Part shown: positions 26,668 to 34,012 of the stretch, piece after piece
How positions within the stretch are numbered: the stretch's first letter is position 1
Layout: every line of letters starts with the position of its first letter
From: Microlunatus kandeliicorticis
GTDB taxonomy: Bacteria; Actinomycetota; Actinomycetes; Propionibacteriales; Propionibacteriaceae
Direction: 5' to 3'
NCBI RefSeq assembly: GCF_014137855.1
Contig: NZ_JACGWT010000002.1
Coordinates: 620,001-684,000, forward strand
Length of the DNA: 64,000 bases
The notes under the pieces: model-generated
The model's input: only the letters and a program-made list of their open reading frames with translations
Told to the model about the DNA's origin: nothing
Databases searched by the model: none
Position numbers and translations under genes: made by a program

Positions 26668-27750
26668 TCAGGCGGTGGTCCGCCCGCCGGCGGCCGGTGC
26701 GCGCATCGGCGCCGCGACGAACGCAGCGACCCCGTCGTCGAAGCCCACCCGCGCGCTGAACCCCAGCTCGGTCCGGGCGCGCCCGGGGTCGGCGACGATG
26801 TGCCGGACGTCTCCGGGCCGTCCCCCGCCGACGACCTCGGGCCGTGGGCCGTCCATCACCTCGGCCATCCGGACCGCCAGGTCGAGGATGGACCGGGGCC
26901 GTCCGGACGCCACGTTGTAGGCCCGGTGGGGGCCTCCCGGCGCTGGCCCGTCGGCGTCGGTCAGCGCGTCCAGTGCGGCGAGGTTGGCCCGGGCCACGTC
27001 GGTCACCTCGACGAAGTCACGCTGCTGCGCGCCGTCCTCGAAGACCCGGGGCGGCCGGCCGGCCGCCAGCGACGACCGGAACATGCTGGCCACGCCGGCG
27101 TACGGGGTGTCGCGGGGCATCCGGGCGCCGTAGACGTTGTGGTAGCGCAGCGAGACCGCCCGACCACCGGTCTGCAGGCACCAGGCGGCGGCCAGGTGCT
27201 CCTGCGCCAGCTTGGTCGCCGCGTAGGTGGTGCGCGGGTCGAGCCCGGCGTCCTCGTCGATCGGGTGCCAGTCCACCGCGCGGCCGCAGTGCGGGCAGGG
27301 CGGGTCGAAGCGACCCGCGTCGAGGTCCTCCGGCCGCCGGGGAGCCGGGCGCACCTCGCCGTGCTCGGCACAGGTGTACCCGCCGTCGCCGTAGACGACC
27401 ATCGAGGATGCCTGCACCACGCCGCTGACTCCGGCCCGGGTCATCGCCGACAGCAGGGTGGCGGTGCCGAGCACGTTCTGGCTGACGAAGGCGGGCGCGT
27501 CGTGGGCGTCCAGCCCGAGACCGACCATGGCTGCCTGGTGGCAGACCAGGTCGACCCCGGTCAGCAGCGGGGCGAGGGCCTGCTCGTCGCGGACGTCGAC
27601 CTCGTGCAGCTCGCTCACCCAGTCGGGGCGGCCGGCGTGCGCGGCGGGCAAGAGGACGTCCACCGGCACCACCTCGTCGCCGCGCTCCCGCAGTTGGTCG
27701 ACGATCGTCGAGCCGATGAAGCCGGCCGCACCGGTCACGAGTACGCGCAT
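26668..27750 (-). CDS. NAD-dependent epimerase/dehydratase with internal zinc-ribbon-like insertion
   Basis: 360 aa. An extended SDR fold starts MRVLVTGAAGFIGSTIVDQL with the GxxGxxG motif; the active-site pair is YAATK (YxxxK). Between residues of about 130 and 165 there is an insertion with Cys in YTCAEHGEVRP and CPHCGRAVDW, which looks like a Cys/His metal-binding ribbon. LRYHNVYGARMPRDTPYAG and VASGRPRSILDLAVRMAE are standard nucleotide-sugar epimerase segments. It probably makes or modifies a sugar used by the nearby glycosyltransferases. Confidence 0.88.
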   Translation of the reverse strand: MRVLVTGAAGFIGSTIVDQLRERGDEVVPVDVLLPAAHAGRPDWVSELHEVDVRDEQALAPLLTGVDLVCHQAAMVGLGLDAHDAPAFVSQNVLGTATLLSAMTRAGVSGVVQASSMVVYGDGGYTCAEHGEVRPAPRRPEDLDAGRFDPPCPHCGRAVDWHPIDEDAGLDPRTTYAATKLAQEHLAAAWCLQTGGRAVSLRYHNVYGARMPRDTPYAGVASMFRSSLAAGRPPRVFEDGAQQRDFVEVTDVARANLAALDALTDADGPAPGGPHRAYNVASGRPRSILDLAVRMAEVMDGPRPEVVGGGRPGDVRHIVADPGRARTELGFSARVGFDDGVAAFVAAPMRAPAAGGRTTA

Positions 27751-27781
27751 GCGCCCACTGCACCCGGTCCGGCGCCGGTGA

Positions 27782-28633
27782 TCAAGTCGGCAGCGGGGTC
27801 GGCAGGGTGAGGCCGTCCAGCGAACGGCGGCAGCCGCAGACGGCCTCGTCGTCGGTCTCGGGTTCGGGGAGCTGAGCGACGACCCGCTCGAGCAGGCTCC
27901 GCAGCCGGCTGAGGTTCTGCTCGAACACGGCGAGCACGGCGGCGTGGGTGACCTCCTCGCCGGCCTCGACGCCGGCGTCGTGGTCGGTCACCATCGCCAC
28001 CGCCGTGCAGCACATCGCCAGCTCGCGGGCGATCGAGGCCTCCGGCATCCCGGTCATCCCGACCACGGTGCCACCGGCCGCCGCGTGCCACTGCGACTCC
28101 GCCCGGGTGGAGAACCGGGGCCCGTTGATCACCACCAGCGTGCCGCCGTCGACCAGCGCCGGTGCGTCCGGCCCGTCGGCGGCCGCCTTCTGGGCGCTGG
28201 CCAGCACCGCCGCCCGCCCGCGGGGGCAGTACGGATCGGCGAAGGCGGTGTGCACGACCGGTCCGACGGCGTCCCAGACGGTGTGCTCGCGACCCCAGGT
28301 GCGGTCGATGATCTGGTCGGGCAGGACGAACGTCCCCGGGCCGAGGTCGGCCCGCAGCGATCCCACCGCGCACGGTGCGAGCACCTGCCGCACGCCGACC
28401 GCCCGCAGGGCCCAGAGGTTGGCCCGGTAGTTGACCCGGTGCGGGGGGTACTCGTGCCGCAACCCGTGACGGGGGAGAAAGGCGACCAGGCGGCCTCCGA
28501 GCCGGCCGACGGTCACCGGCGCGCTGGGGGCTCCGAAGGGGGTCTCGACCTCGTGCTTTTCGGCGTCCTCGAAGAGGCTGTAGAACCCGGAACCACCGAT
28601 GATCCCGATGTCGGGCCGGGACAGTGTCGCCAT
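27782..28633 (-). CDS. mtnP: S-methyl-5'-thioadenosine phosphorylase
   Basis: 283 aa from the ATG at 28633. It splits methylthioadenosine to adenine and 5-methylthioribose-1-phosphate in methionine salvage. DIGIIGGSGFYSLF, FLPRHGLRHEYPPHRVNYRA, INGPRFSTRAESQWHA, VGMTGMPEASIARELAMCC and VTDHDAG are the MTAP/PNP family phosphate- and purine-binding signatures. Asp in VTDHDAG fits an adenine-specific MTAP. The C terminus carries a CGCR pair. The gene marks the last core gene before the accessory island. Confidence 0.9.
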   Translation of the reverse strand: MATLSRPDIGIIGGSGFYSLFEDAEKHEVETPFGAPSAPVTVGRLGGRLVAFLPRHGLRHEYPPHRVNYRANLWALRAVGVRQVLAPCAVGSLRADLGPGTFVLPDQIIDRTWGREHTVWDAVGPVVHTAFADPYCPRGRAAVLASAQKAAADGPDAPALVDGGTLVVINGPRFSTRAESQWHAAAGGTVVGMTGMPEASIARELAMCCTAVAMVTDHDAGVEAGEEVTHAAVLAVFEQNLSRLRSLLERVVAQLPEPETDDEAVCGCRRSLDGLTLPTPLPT

Positions 28634-28660
28634 GACGCGACAGTCAACCAGGCACAGTCG

Positions 28661-28921
28661 GACAGGCGCGCCGGCTTCGTGGCCGCGGACACCCCCGAGG
28701 TCGTGATGGCGGTGGAGGCCGAACGGCGCGGTCAGGGGGTGGGGAAGCGATTGTTGACCGCACTCCTCGACGTCGCGCGTGCCCAGGGTCACCGGGCGTT
28801 GAGTCTCCATGTCAGCAACGAGAACACGGCAGCGTCCGGCTTGTACGAGTCGATGGGCTTTCGACGGGTCGGAGAGGACGAGGGGCGAGGCGCGGTCATG
28901 CTCAGACAGCTCCGCCTGTGA
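28661..28921 (+). pseudogene. 5'-truncated GNAT acetyltransferase
   Basis: Only the C-terminal half of a GNAT domain is present: VVMAVEAERRGQGVGKRLLT is motif A (acetyl-CoA binding), then ALSLHVSNENTAASGLYES and MGFRRVGEDEG are motif B. The first 60-70 residues expected for the family are missing; the frame upstream runs antisense through the mtnP start and has no GNAT features. It could only be expressed from an internal GTG near 28693. It therefore looks like a gene cut at its 5' end by an insertion or deletion at the left edge of the island. Confidence 0.7.
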
Positions 28922-28995
28922 CGTCCCCAGCGATCGAAGGCTCCGGGCCTCGAAGCGAGCAATGGTCCAGCTCTGAAGAGGCGAGCCAGCCGACA

Positions 28996-29045
28996 TTCGT
29001 ACCGGTCACGCGGACGCGTGCGGTGGTCGGTGGTCACGCGTAGCC
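28996..29045 (+). repeat. Island repeat, copy group E
   Basis: One 3' part of a unit (ACCGGTCACGCGGACGCGTG, 29001-29020) followed by a truncated second unit (CGGTGGTCGGTGGTCACGCG). It is about 70 bp past the stop of the full-length reading of the SDR gene. Orientation is the same as all other copies in the island. Confidence 0.85.
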
Positions 29046-29114
29046 CGCGAGGAGGGTGCGGTCGAGCGGGCCTTGTGCCGGCCGGCGCCCGGACCTTCAC
29101 CTTCTCCGCCCGAG

Positions 29115-30040
29115 TCAGGTGCGCCGCTGGCCATGATCGCGGTAACCGCTGTCACCGGCCTCACCACCGACCTCCACGACCTCGCGGTAGTACCGCGGCC
29201 AGTCTGGTCGGGTGCCGTCGCGGTCACTCAGGCCGTAGATGCCGGCGAGGTCGAAGCTGGACAGTGACCGACCGGCGAACCGGCCGGCAGCAGGATCAGC
29301 GGCCAGCGCAGCCACCCCCCCCCGCCCAGGAAATACGGCGACTCGGAGCAACAGAAGTGGGGTTCCCTCGCGGTCGCCTCTCGCCAGGTCGCCTCGGTGA
29401 CGCCGTACCGGTCGAGCATCCGCTCCGACCTCAGCCATCCAGGACTCACCGACACCGCGGTCGACCCGAACCGAGCCAACTCGGCTGCCTGGGCCACCGC
29501 CAGCCTGATCACCGACGCCTTCACGAGGTCGTAGAAGAACGAGCCGCGGTACGCGCCTCCACCGTCGTGAGCGCCATCGGTCACCTCGACGACCAACCCA
29601 CCCCGGCGGCGAGACAACAGACGAAGCGCCGCATGGCTCGTCACCAGATGCGTCTCCACGCCACGGCGCACCATCAACAGCCCGTCATCGAGGGACTGCT
29701 CCCACAACGGTCGCTCCCAATCGGTCAACCCATCGCCGCCCCAGACGTCGTTCACCAAGATGTCGAGTCGACCGACCTCGTCCTCGATCCGGGCGACCAG
29801 ACGCGCGACCGCCACTGGGTCGCTGTGGTCCACCCGCACGGGCACACCGCGACCACCCACCGCGTCGACGAGATCGGCGGTCTCCTCGATCGTCTCCGGC
29901 CGATCGAGATCGGAACGTCCCAGGCGCGAACTGCGCCCGGTCGCGTACACCGTCGCACCGAGAGCCCCCAGCTCAACCGCGATGGCACGACCAGCGCTGC
30001 GGGTGGCGCCAGCGACGAGCGCGACCCGACCGGTGAGCAC
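29115..30040 (-). pseudogene. Short-chain dehydrogenase/reductase with a poly-G frameshift
   Basis: From the ATG at 30040 the protein has the SDR motif VALVAGATRSAGRAIAVEL, the NDVWGGD strand-4 motif and a YDLVKASVIRLA variant of the YxxxK active site. At 29315-29323 nine consecutive C on the plus strand (G9 in the coding strand) shift the frame: as read, the protein ends at 29228 in an unrelated tail, whereas the other frame continues VAALAADPAAGRFAGRSLSS to a stop at 29115 and matches the expected C terminus. Seven or ten G would restore one frame of about 308 aa. This may be a sequencing error, a phase-variable tract or a real mutation. Confidence 0.8.
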
Positions 30041-30073
30041 CCGTCGATGCTAGAGAGATGGGCCTCCTCGGTC

Positions 30074-30107
30074 CACCGGTGGGCGAGCGCGGTTCGCAAT
30101 AGCCGGT
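30074..30107 (+). repeat. Island repeat, degenerate copy D
   Basis: ACCGGT at 30075 and AGCCGGT at 30101 are 27 bp apart, the same period as other units, and the interior GCGA...TCGC can pair, as the CAC...GTG arms do in other copies. The sequence between differs from the consensus. It lies between the SDR start and the stop of the next gene. This assignment rests on spacing and ends rather than strong identity. Confidence 0.45.
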
Positions 30108-30140
30108 CCTCCAGTGCGACAGGCTGTGACGCTCGCTGGA

Positions 30141-31244
30141 CTACAACCGCAGACGGGTCACCGACCAGCCACTTCGTTGCGACGGCATGTCGATGAAGGG
30201 TCCCTCGTCGTCGAAGTCGACGTCTTGGGCGATCAGCCCCGCCGTTGCGGTCGGGCCGGCCGGAGCCCAAGCCGACGTCACGATGGACTCGTTTCCCCGC
30301 CGCGCCTCAAGCCGGACCCGACCGACCCCGTCCCACGTCTGTCGATACACTCGCCGCACCTGCCCCGACCCAACGGGATCGACCTCCCAATCCGACGGCA
30401 TGACCAGATCCGCCGGGTCGGCGTCCAGACGGTCCGCGAGTTCTGCGATCACCGGGTCCACGTCGAAACCGTCCACCTCGGCACGCAAGCGCACGCTGCG
30501 CATCACGTCGTCGCACACCTGCCGACGCTGTTCGTTCTCCACGAGGCGGTCGAATCCTGCGCCGACCGTGACCACAGCCTCGGTCCCGTCATCGCTGAGC
30601 TCGACAGCCGGCTGCTCACCAAGCCGTGCCGTCACCAGCAGCTCAGGACTGATGCGAGACGTCAGGGCTGCTTCGGTGAGGATCTGGACCAGGTGGTCAC
30701 ACAAGAACCGGGCCTTGTGCAGCCATCGGTCAACCGCCGGATCGGCGTGCCATGTGGCGTGCTCCTGCCGGGCATAGCTGCCAACAGCATCGATCCGCAG
30801 AAACGGATAGCTCGCGGCGGTGACCTCGAACGCTGGCACGGCAGCAAGCTTGTGCCTGGTGGCGAAGTCCGCGAGTCCGCGATTCGCTAGGGACCGCAGC
30901 CAGGCCGTGGTCTGAGCCTGGTCCGATCGGTCGGCCACCCAGGTCTCACGCCAGGTCGTCAGCAGCAATTCCGGGAAGCCCTTCGTGATGCGCCGGCTCC
31001 GCCACGTCTTCCGCGCCCACGAATCGAACTCGAAGACCACCGTGAACCGCTCAACCTGAAGGTTCGGTCGCCACGACTCCAGCCAGACTGAGCGCCATCC
31101 GTCCCCGGACAGTTCTTGCGCCATGCCATCGACTGACTGAAACAGACGACGCTGGCTGGCCGCCGAACCGAACGGTGACGGCTCCAACAAAACCTGCCAA
31201 GCCCAGTCCGGCGGGATGGCCGACATCCCGGAATGGCCACTCAT
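30141..31244 (-). CDS. Orphan 367-aa cytoplasmic protein
   Basis: I do not recognise a family. The product has no signal peptide or TM helix and is rich in Trp in its first 110 residues (DWAWQVLLEPSPFG, GWRSVWLESWRPN, FDSWARKTWRSRR, TTWRETWVADR). The middle has WHADPAVDRWLHKARFLCDH, and the C-terminal 90 residues carry more aromatic and acidic residues (QTWDGVGRVRLEARRG). The composition is that of a real gene, less GC-biased at third positions than the core genes. ATG 31244 is the start used; ATG 31226 (MSAIPPDWAW) is an alternative. It lies between repeat groups D and A. Confidence 0.7.
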   Translation of the reverse strand: MSGHSGMSAIPPDWAWQVLLEPSPFGSAASQRRLFQSVDGMAQELSGDGWRSVWLESWRPNLQVERFTVVFEFDSWARKTWRSRRITKGFPELLLTTWRETWVADRSDQAQTTAWLRSLANRGLADFATRHKLAAVPAFEVTAASYPFLRIDAVGSYARQEHATWHADPAVDRWLHKARFLCDHLVQILTEAALTSRISPELLVTARLGEQPAVELSDDGTEAVVTVGAGFDRLVENEQRRQVCDDVMRSVRLRAEVDGFDVDPVIAELADRLDADPADLVMPSDWEVDPVGSGQVRRVYRQTWDGVGRVRLEARRGNESIVTSAWAPAGPTATAGLIAQDVDFDDEGPFIDMPSQRSGWSVTRLRL

Positions 31245-31282
31245 CTCGCGATCATGACATCGCCGAGGGCGAATCGTGCTTG

Positions 31283-31906
31283 CAGTAGCCGGTGGTCACG
31301 CGGACGCGTGCAGTTGCCGGTGGTCACGCGGACGCGTGCAGTTGCCGGTGGTCACGCGGACGCGTGCAGTTGCCGGTGGTCACGCGGACGCGTGCAGTTG
31401 CCGGTGGTCACGCGGACGCGTGCAGTTGCCGGTGGTCACGCGGACGCGTGCAGTTGCCGGTGGTCACGCGGACGCGTGCAGTTGTCGGTGGTCACGCGGA
31501 CGCGTGCAGTTGTCGGTGGTCACGCGGACGCGTGCAGTTGCCGGTGGTCACGCGGACGCGTGCAGTTGCCGGTGGTCACGCGGACGCGTGCAGTTGCCGG
31601 TGGTCACGCGGACGCGTGCAGTTGCCGGTGGTCACGCGGACGCGTGCAGTTGCCGGTGGTCACGCGGACGCGTGCAGTTGCCGGTGGTCACGCGGACGCG
31701 TGCAGTTGCCGGTGGTCACGCGGACGCGTGCAGTTGCCGGTGGTCACGCGGACGCGTGCAGTTGCCGGTGGTCACGCGGACGCGTGCAGTTGCCGGTGGT
31801 CACGCGGACGCGTGCAGTTGCCGGTGGTCACGCGGACGCGTGCGGTGGTCGGTGGTCACGCGGATGCGTGCGGTGGTCGGTGGTCACGCGGATGCGTGCG
31901 GTAGCC
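31283..31906 (+). repeat. Island repeat array A: 22 tandem 28-bp units
   Basis: Each unit is CAGTTGCCGGTGGT followed by CACGCGGACGCGTG; the second half is an inverted repeat (CACGCG/CGCGTG). There are exactly 22 full units from 31283 to 31898, then a broken unit (CGGTAGCC). The first unit reads CAGTAGCC, units 8 and 9 read CAGTTGTC, and the last two read CGGTGGTC and have GGATGCGTG. The rest are identical, so the array has expanded recently. Because 28 is not a multiple of three, all three plus frames are open across it without encoding a real protein. It separates the HIT gene from the orphan gene. Confidence 0.97.
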
Positions 31907-31929
31907 ACCGACCGACACATCCATGCAGA

Positions 31930-32391
31930 TCAAACCCGCGCGAACACCGCGCGAGCGGTTTCGCAGAAATCGACAATATCGGCTCGATCCGCGACGACCC
32001 CACCTTCGAGCATCAGGGCCTGCAGCTGTTCTGAGCGAGCGCCGCCATACTCGCGCACCGTCTCGGCTGTCACAGGCTGCACCACGATGTGAAGGTGCTT
32101 GCGCCCATCGCTGCCATGAGCCCAAAGCGCCACGTAGGTCTGCTCAGGCTGCAGAATCTGCTCCACCGTCAGAGCAGACCGGCGCAGTAGCAGACCAAGC
32201 TCGAGTGAGGCGTCTTGCGAGAGGTCGGCTAGGGCGTCGATGTGTTCGGTTGGGCTGAGCACCAGAGTGCCGAGATTCATGGAGCCCACGACGTGGTTGA
32301 TCACCCAAGTGTCCGACCTGAAGATGAAGCCGCCGGGGAGGTCTCGACGGCCCTGAATCAAATCACAGCCCAAACACCCCGGAACATCCAC
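31930..32391 (-). CDS. HIT-family-like protein
   Basis: 153 aa from a GTG at 32391 with AGGA about ten bases upstream; a GTG at 32460 inside the repeat would add 23 residues. It starts with a CLGCD cysteine pair, then GGFIFRSDTWVINHVVGSMN, LVLSPTEHIDALADLSQDA and KHLHIVVQPV. The HIT motif normally reads HxHxH; here it is H-L-H-I-V, lacking the third His, as in a HIT subgroup I know with HIHFVVQPV. The middle nucleophile His is kept. It should act on nucleotide substrates, which are unknown. It lies between repeat groups A and C. Confidence 0.8.
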   Translation of the reverse strand: MDVPGCLGCDLIQGRRDLPGGFIFRSDTWVINHVVGSMNLGTLVLSPTEHIDALADLSQDASLELGLLLRRSALTVEQILQPEQTYVALWAHGSDGRKHLHIVVQPVTAETVREYGGARSEQLQALMLEGGVVADRADIVDFCETARAVFARV

Positions 32392-32443
32392 ACCACAGAT
32401 CCTGCCATTGCGGTTCCAGGCATCCCGGTAGAACAGCCGCTCG

Positions 32444-32512
32444 CAGTGGTCGGTGGTCACGCGGACGCGTGCAGTTGCCGGTGTCCACGCGGACGCCTGC
32501 AGTAGCCGCTGG
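32444..32512 (+). repeat. Island repeat, copy group C
   Basis: Two full 28-bp units (32444-32471 with CAGTGGTC; 32472-32499 with altered GTCCACGCGGACGCC) and a partial third starting CAGTAGCCGCTGG at 32500. Same orientation as the other groups. It lies between the start of the HIT gene and the stop of the two-TM protein gene. Confidence 0.9.
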
Positions 32513-32545
32513 TTCAAGGATCTCCCGCGCTTCCATGTAGGGCAG

Positions 32546-32887
32546 CTAGCTCCGATCCCAGCGAGGCGACTCGGGACTCGCGTTTCGGCTGTTCTCGGGC
32601 GACCGATGGTCGCGCTTCGCGACCCGACGGCGCTTGGCCGCAGTCAAAGTATTGAGCAAGCCACTCAGGCCAAGCAGAACCCAAAGGACGACGATAATCT
32701 TGGGCACCTCCGCTGTCGATAAGAGTGCGTAGCTCAGGATCACGATGGCTAACGCCACCATCACAAGGCCAACGACGAGCTGGACACGGGCAACTGGCGT
32801 CAACCGGAGTCGCGCCTGCTCCTGCTGCCGCGGAACGCCGTCGTCGTTGCTCTCAAAAAGCTCATCAAGTCGATTGGGACTGGCCAC
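32546..32887 (-). CDS. Small two-TM membrane protein
   Basis: 113 aa from the GTG at 32887, with ACAGGA about eight bases upstream. A longer frame extends into the repeat array at 33013 but that part only encodes repeat and spacer. After a polar N terminus (SPNRLDELFESNDDG) there are two helices (VQLVVGLVMVALAIVILSYA and IIVVLWVLLGLSGLLNTL) and a very basic tail (AAKRRRVAKRDHRSP). No family is recognised. It occupies its own module between repeat groups C and B. Confidence 0.65.
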   Translation of the reverse strand: MASPNRLDELFESNDDGVPRQQEQARLRLTPVARVQLVVGLVMVALAIVILSYALLSTAEVPKIIVVLWVLLGLSGLLNTLTAAKRRRVAKRDHRSPENSRNASPESPRWDRS

Positions 32888-32968
32888 GGCGCATCCTGTC
32901 GCTGAGGGAACGGCCCACGCTCTAACTGTCGCGCCTGAGGCGGCGCCATGCAGACTTCCCGGGTCCCG

Positions 32969-33177
32969 CGCTGCCGAGTGGTCACGCGGACGCGTGCAGT
33001 TGTCGGTGGTCACGCGGACGCGTGCAGTTGTCGGTGGTCACGCGGACGCGTGCAGTTGTCGGTGGTCACGCGGACGCGTGCAGTTGTCGGTGGTCACGCG
33101 GACGCGTGCAGTTGTCGGTGGTCACGCGGACGCGTGCAGTTGTCGGTGGTCACGCGGACGCGTACGTAGCCGGTGAC
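32969..33177 (+). repeat. Island repeat array B: six tandem 28-bp units
   Basis: A degenerate unit ends at 32996, then six units run from 32997 to 33164, all of the CAGTTGTC variety, the last ending CGTA instead of CGTG. A partial CGTAGCCGGTGAC follows up to the metallophosphoesterase stop at 33178. The uniform CAGTTGTC type contrasts with the CAGTTGCC type of array A, so each array has been homogenised on its own. Confidence 0.95.
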
Positions 33178-33939
33178 CTACTGTCCAGCGATGAACTTCG
33201 ACTTGAGCCAGTCCGCACCCGGGTAGCGAACGGCGTCGATCGCGTCATGGACAGCTGAGACGTCGTAGGGCTCGATGCGGTGCTCGAGGCTGTAGCCGGC
33301 GGTGTCCGCCGAGAGCAGGGTCCAGGTGGCTCCGCGGTCTTGGCCGTGGGGGAGGCTCACGCTGCCGACGTTGACGACACGCACACCGGGCGGGCGCCGC
33401 TCGCACGGCCAGTGAGTGTGTCCGGTGAAGACCAGCCTCGCGCCGCAGTCCTGGAGCCCGCGTTCTTCGAGCAGCTCTTGCTCGGTCTGGTCGGTGGTGA
33501 TGCCAGGGCCGTCGTCGCGGCCGGGCGAGGCGTGGACCAGCAGTACCGGTGTGTTGTCGGGCAGCACTGTTCGGGTCTCGAGCGGGAGCCCGGCCAGCCA
33601 CGCTGCGTGGCCGGTGGCAGCGATGGCACCTCGGGTCCAGGCATGGCTGGCCGTGGAGTCGACCAGCAGCTGCACCTGCTGGAGCGACATGCTTGCGCTG
33701 GCTCGTGGAACGAGGTCGGAGTGGCTCCCGTCGAGGACGTAACGGTCGGTGTTGCCCCGGACAGCCGACACGTTTGGTAATGATCTGATGCGAGTGAGCG
33801 TTTCGGCAGGCTGGGGTCCGTGGGCGACATGGTCGCCGATGATCCAGAACTCCTCGACATCGTCGGCCGCTGCCGCGCGCAAGACGGCGTCGAGGGCAAT
33901 GAGATTGCCGTGCACATCGGAGAAGACCGCCACCCGCAT
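33178..33939 (-). CDS. Metallophosphoesterase (YfcE/MJ0936-like)
   Basis: 253 aa from the ATG at 33939. The calcineurin-like metal motifs are complete: FSDVHGN near the N terminus, IGDHVAHGP, VRGNTDRY, LLVHASPG and FTGHTHWP. It ends with VVNVGSVSLPHGQ, typical of the YfcE/MJ0936 group, which hydrolyse phosphodiesters or 2',3'-cyclic nucleotides with two metal ions. GDHVAHG has His where GDxVDxGP has Asp. It is cytoplasmic, and its stop abuts array B. Confidence 0.9.
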   Translation of the reverse strand: MRVAVFSDVHGNLIALDAVLRAAAADDVEEFWIIGDHVAHGPQPAETLTRIRSLPNVSAVRGNTDRYVLDGSHSDLVPRASASMSLQQVQLLVDSTASHAWTRGAIAATGHAAWLAGLPLETRTVLPDNTPVLLVHASPGRDDGPGITTDQTEQELLEERGLQDCGARLVFTGHTHWPCERRPPGVRVVNVGSVSLPHGQDRGATWTLLSADTAGYSLEHRIEPYDVSAVHDAIDAVRYPGADWLKSKFIAGQ

Positions 33940-33953
33940 GTGACCGACACTAG

Positions 33954-33982
33954 GCCGATCGCCTCGCCAGACGAGCATCGGC
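33954..33982 (-). terminator. Hairpin after pyrH
   Basis: GCCGAT (33954-33959) pairs with ATCGGC (33977-33982), and CTCG (33963-33966) with CGAG (33972-33975) inside it. It lies between the pyrH stop and the metallophosphoesterase start and would end pyrH transcription. No island repeat is present here. Confidence 0.55.
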
Positions 33983-34012
33983 TGACCGACCGAGCGTGTG
34001 GGACGCCTCCAC

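Noticed and set aside
28789-29100. 103-residue minus-strand frame across repeat group E
   Set aside because: Mostly translates repeat sequence and runs antisense to the GNAT remnant; no family features.
31283-31898. CRISPR array
   Set aside because: The units are directly adjacent with no unique spacers, and there are no cas genes in the window.
31233-32092. Three long overlapping plus-strand frames encoding repeats such as VVTRTRAVAGGHADAC
   Set aside because: They are a by-product of the 28-bp tandem array, whose unit has no stop in any plus frame. There is no ribosome binding site, no unrepeated domain, and they run antisense into the HIT gene.
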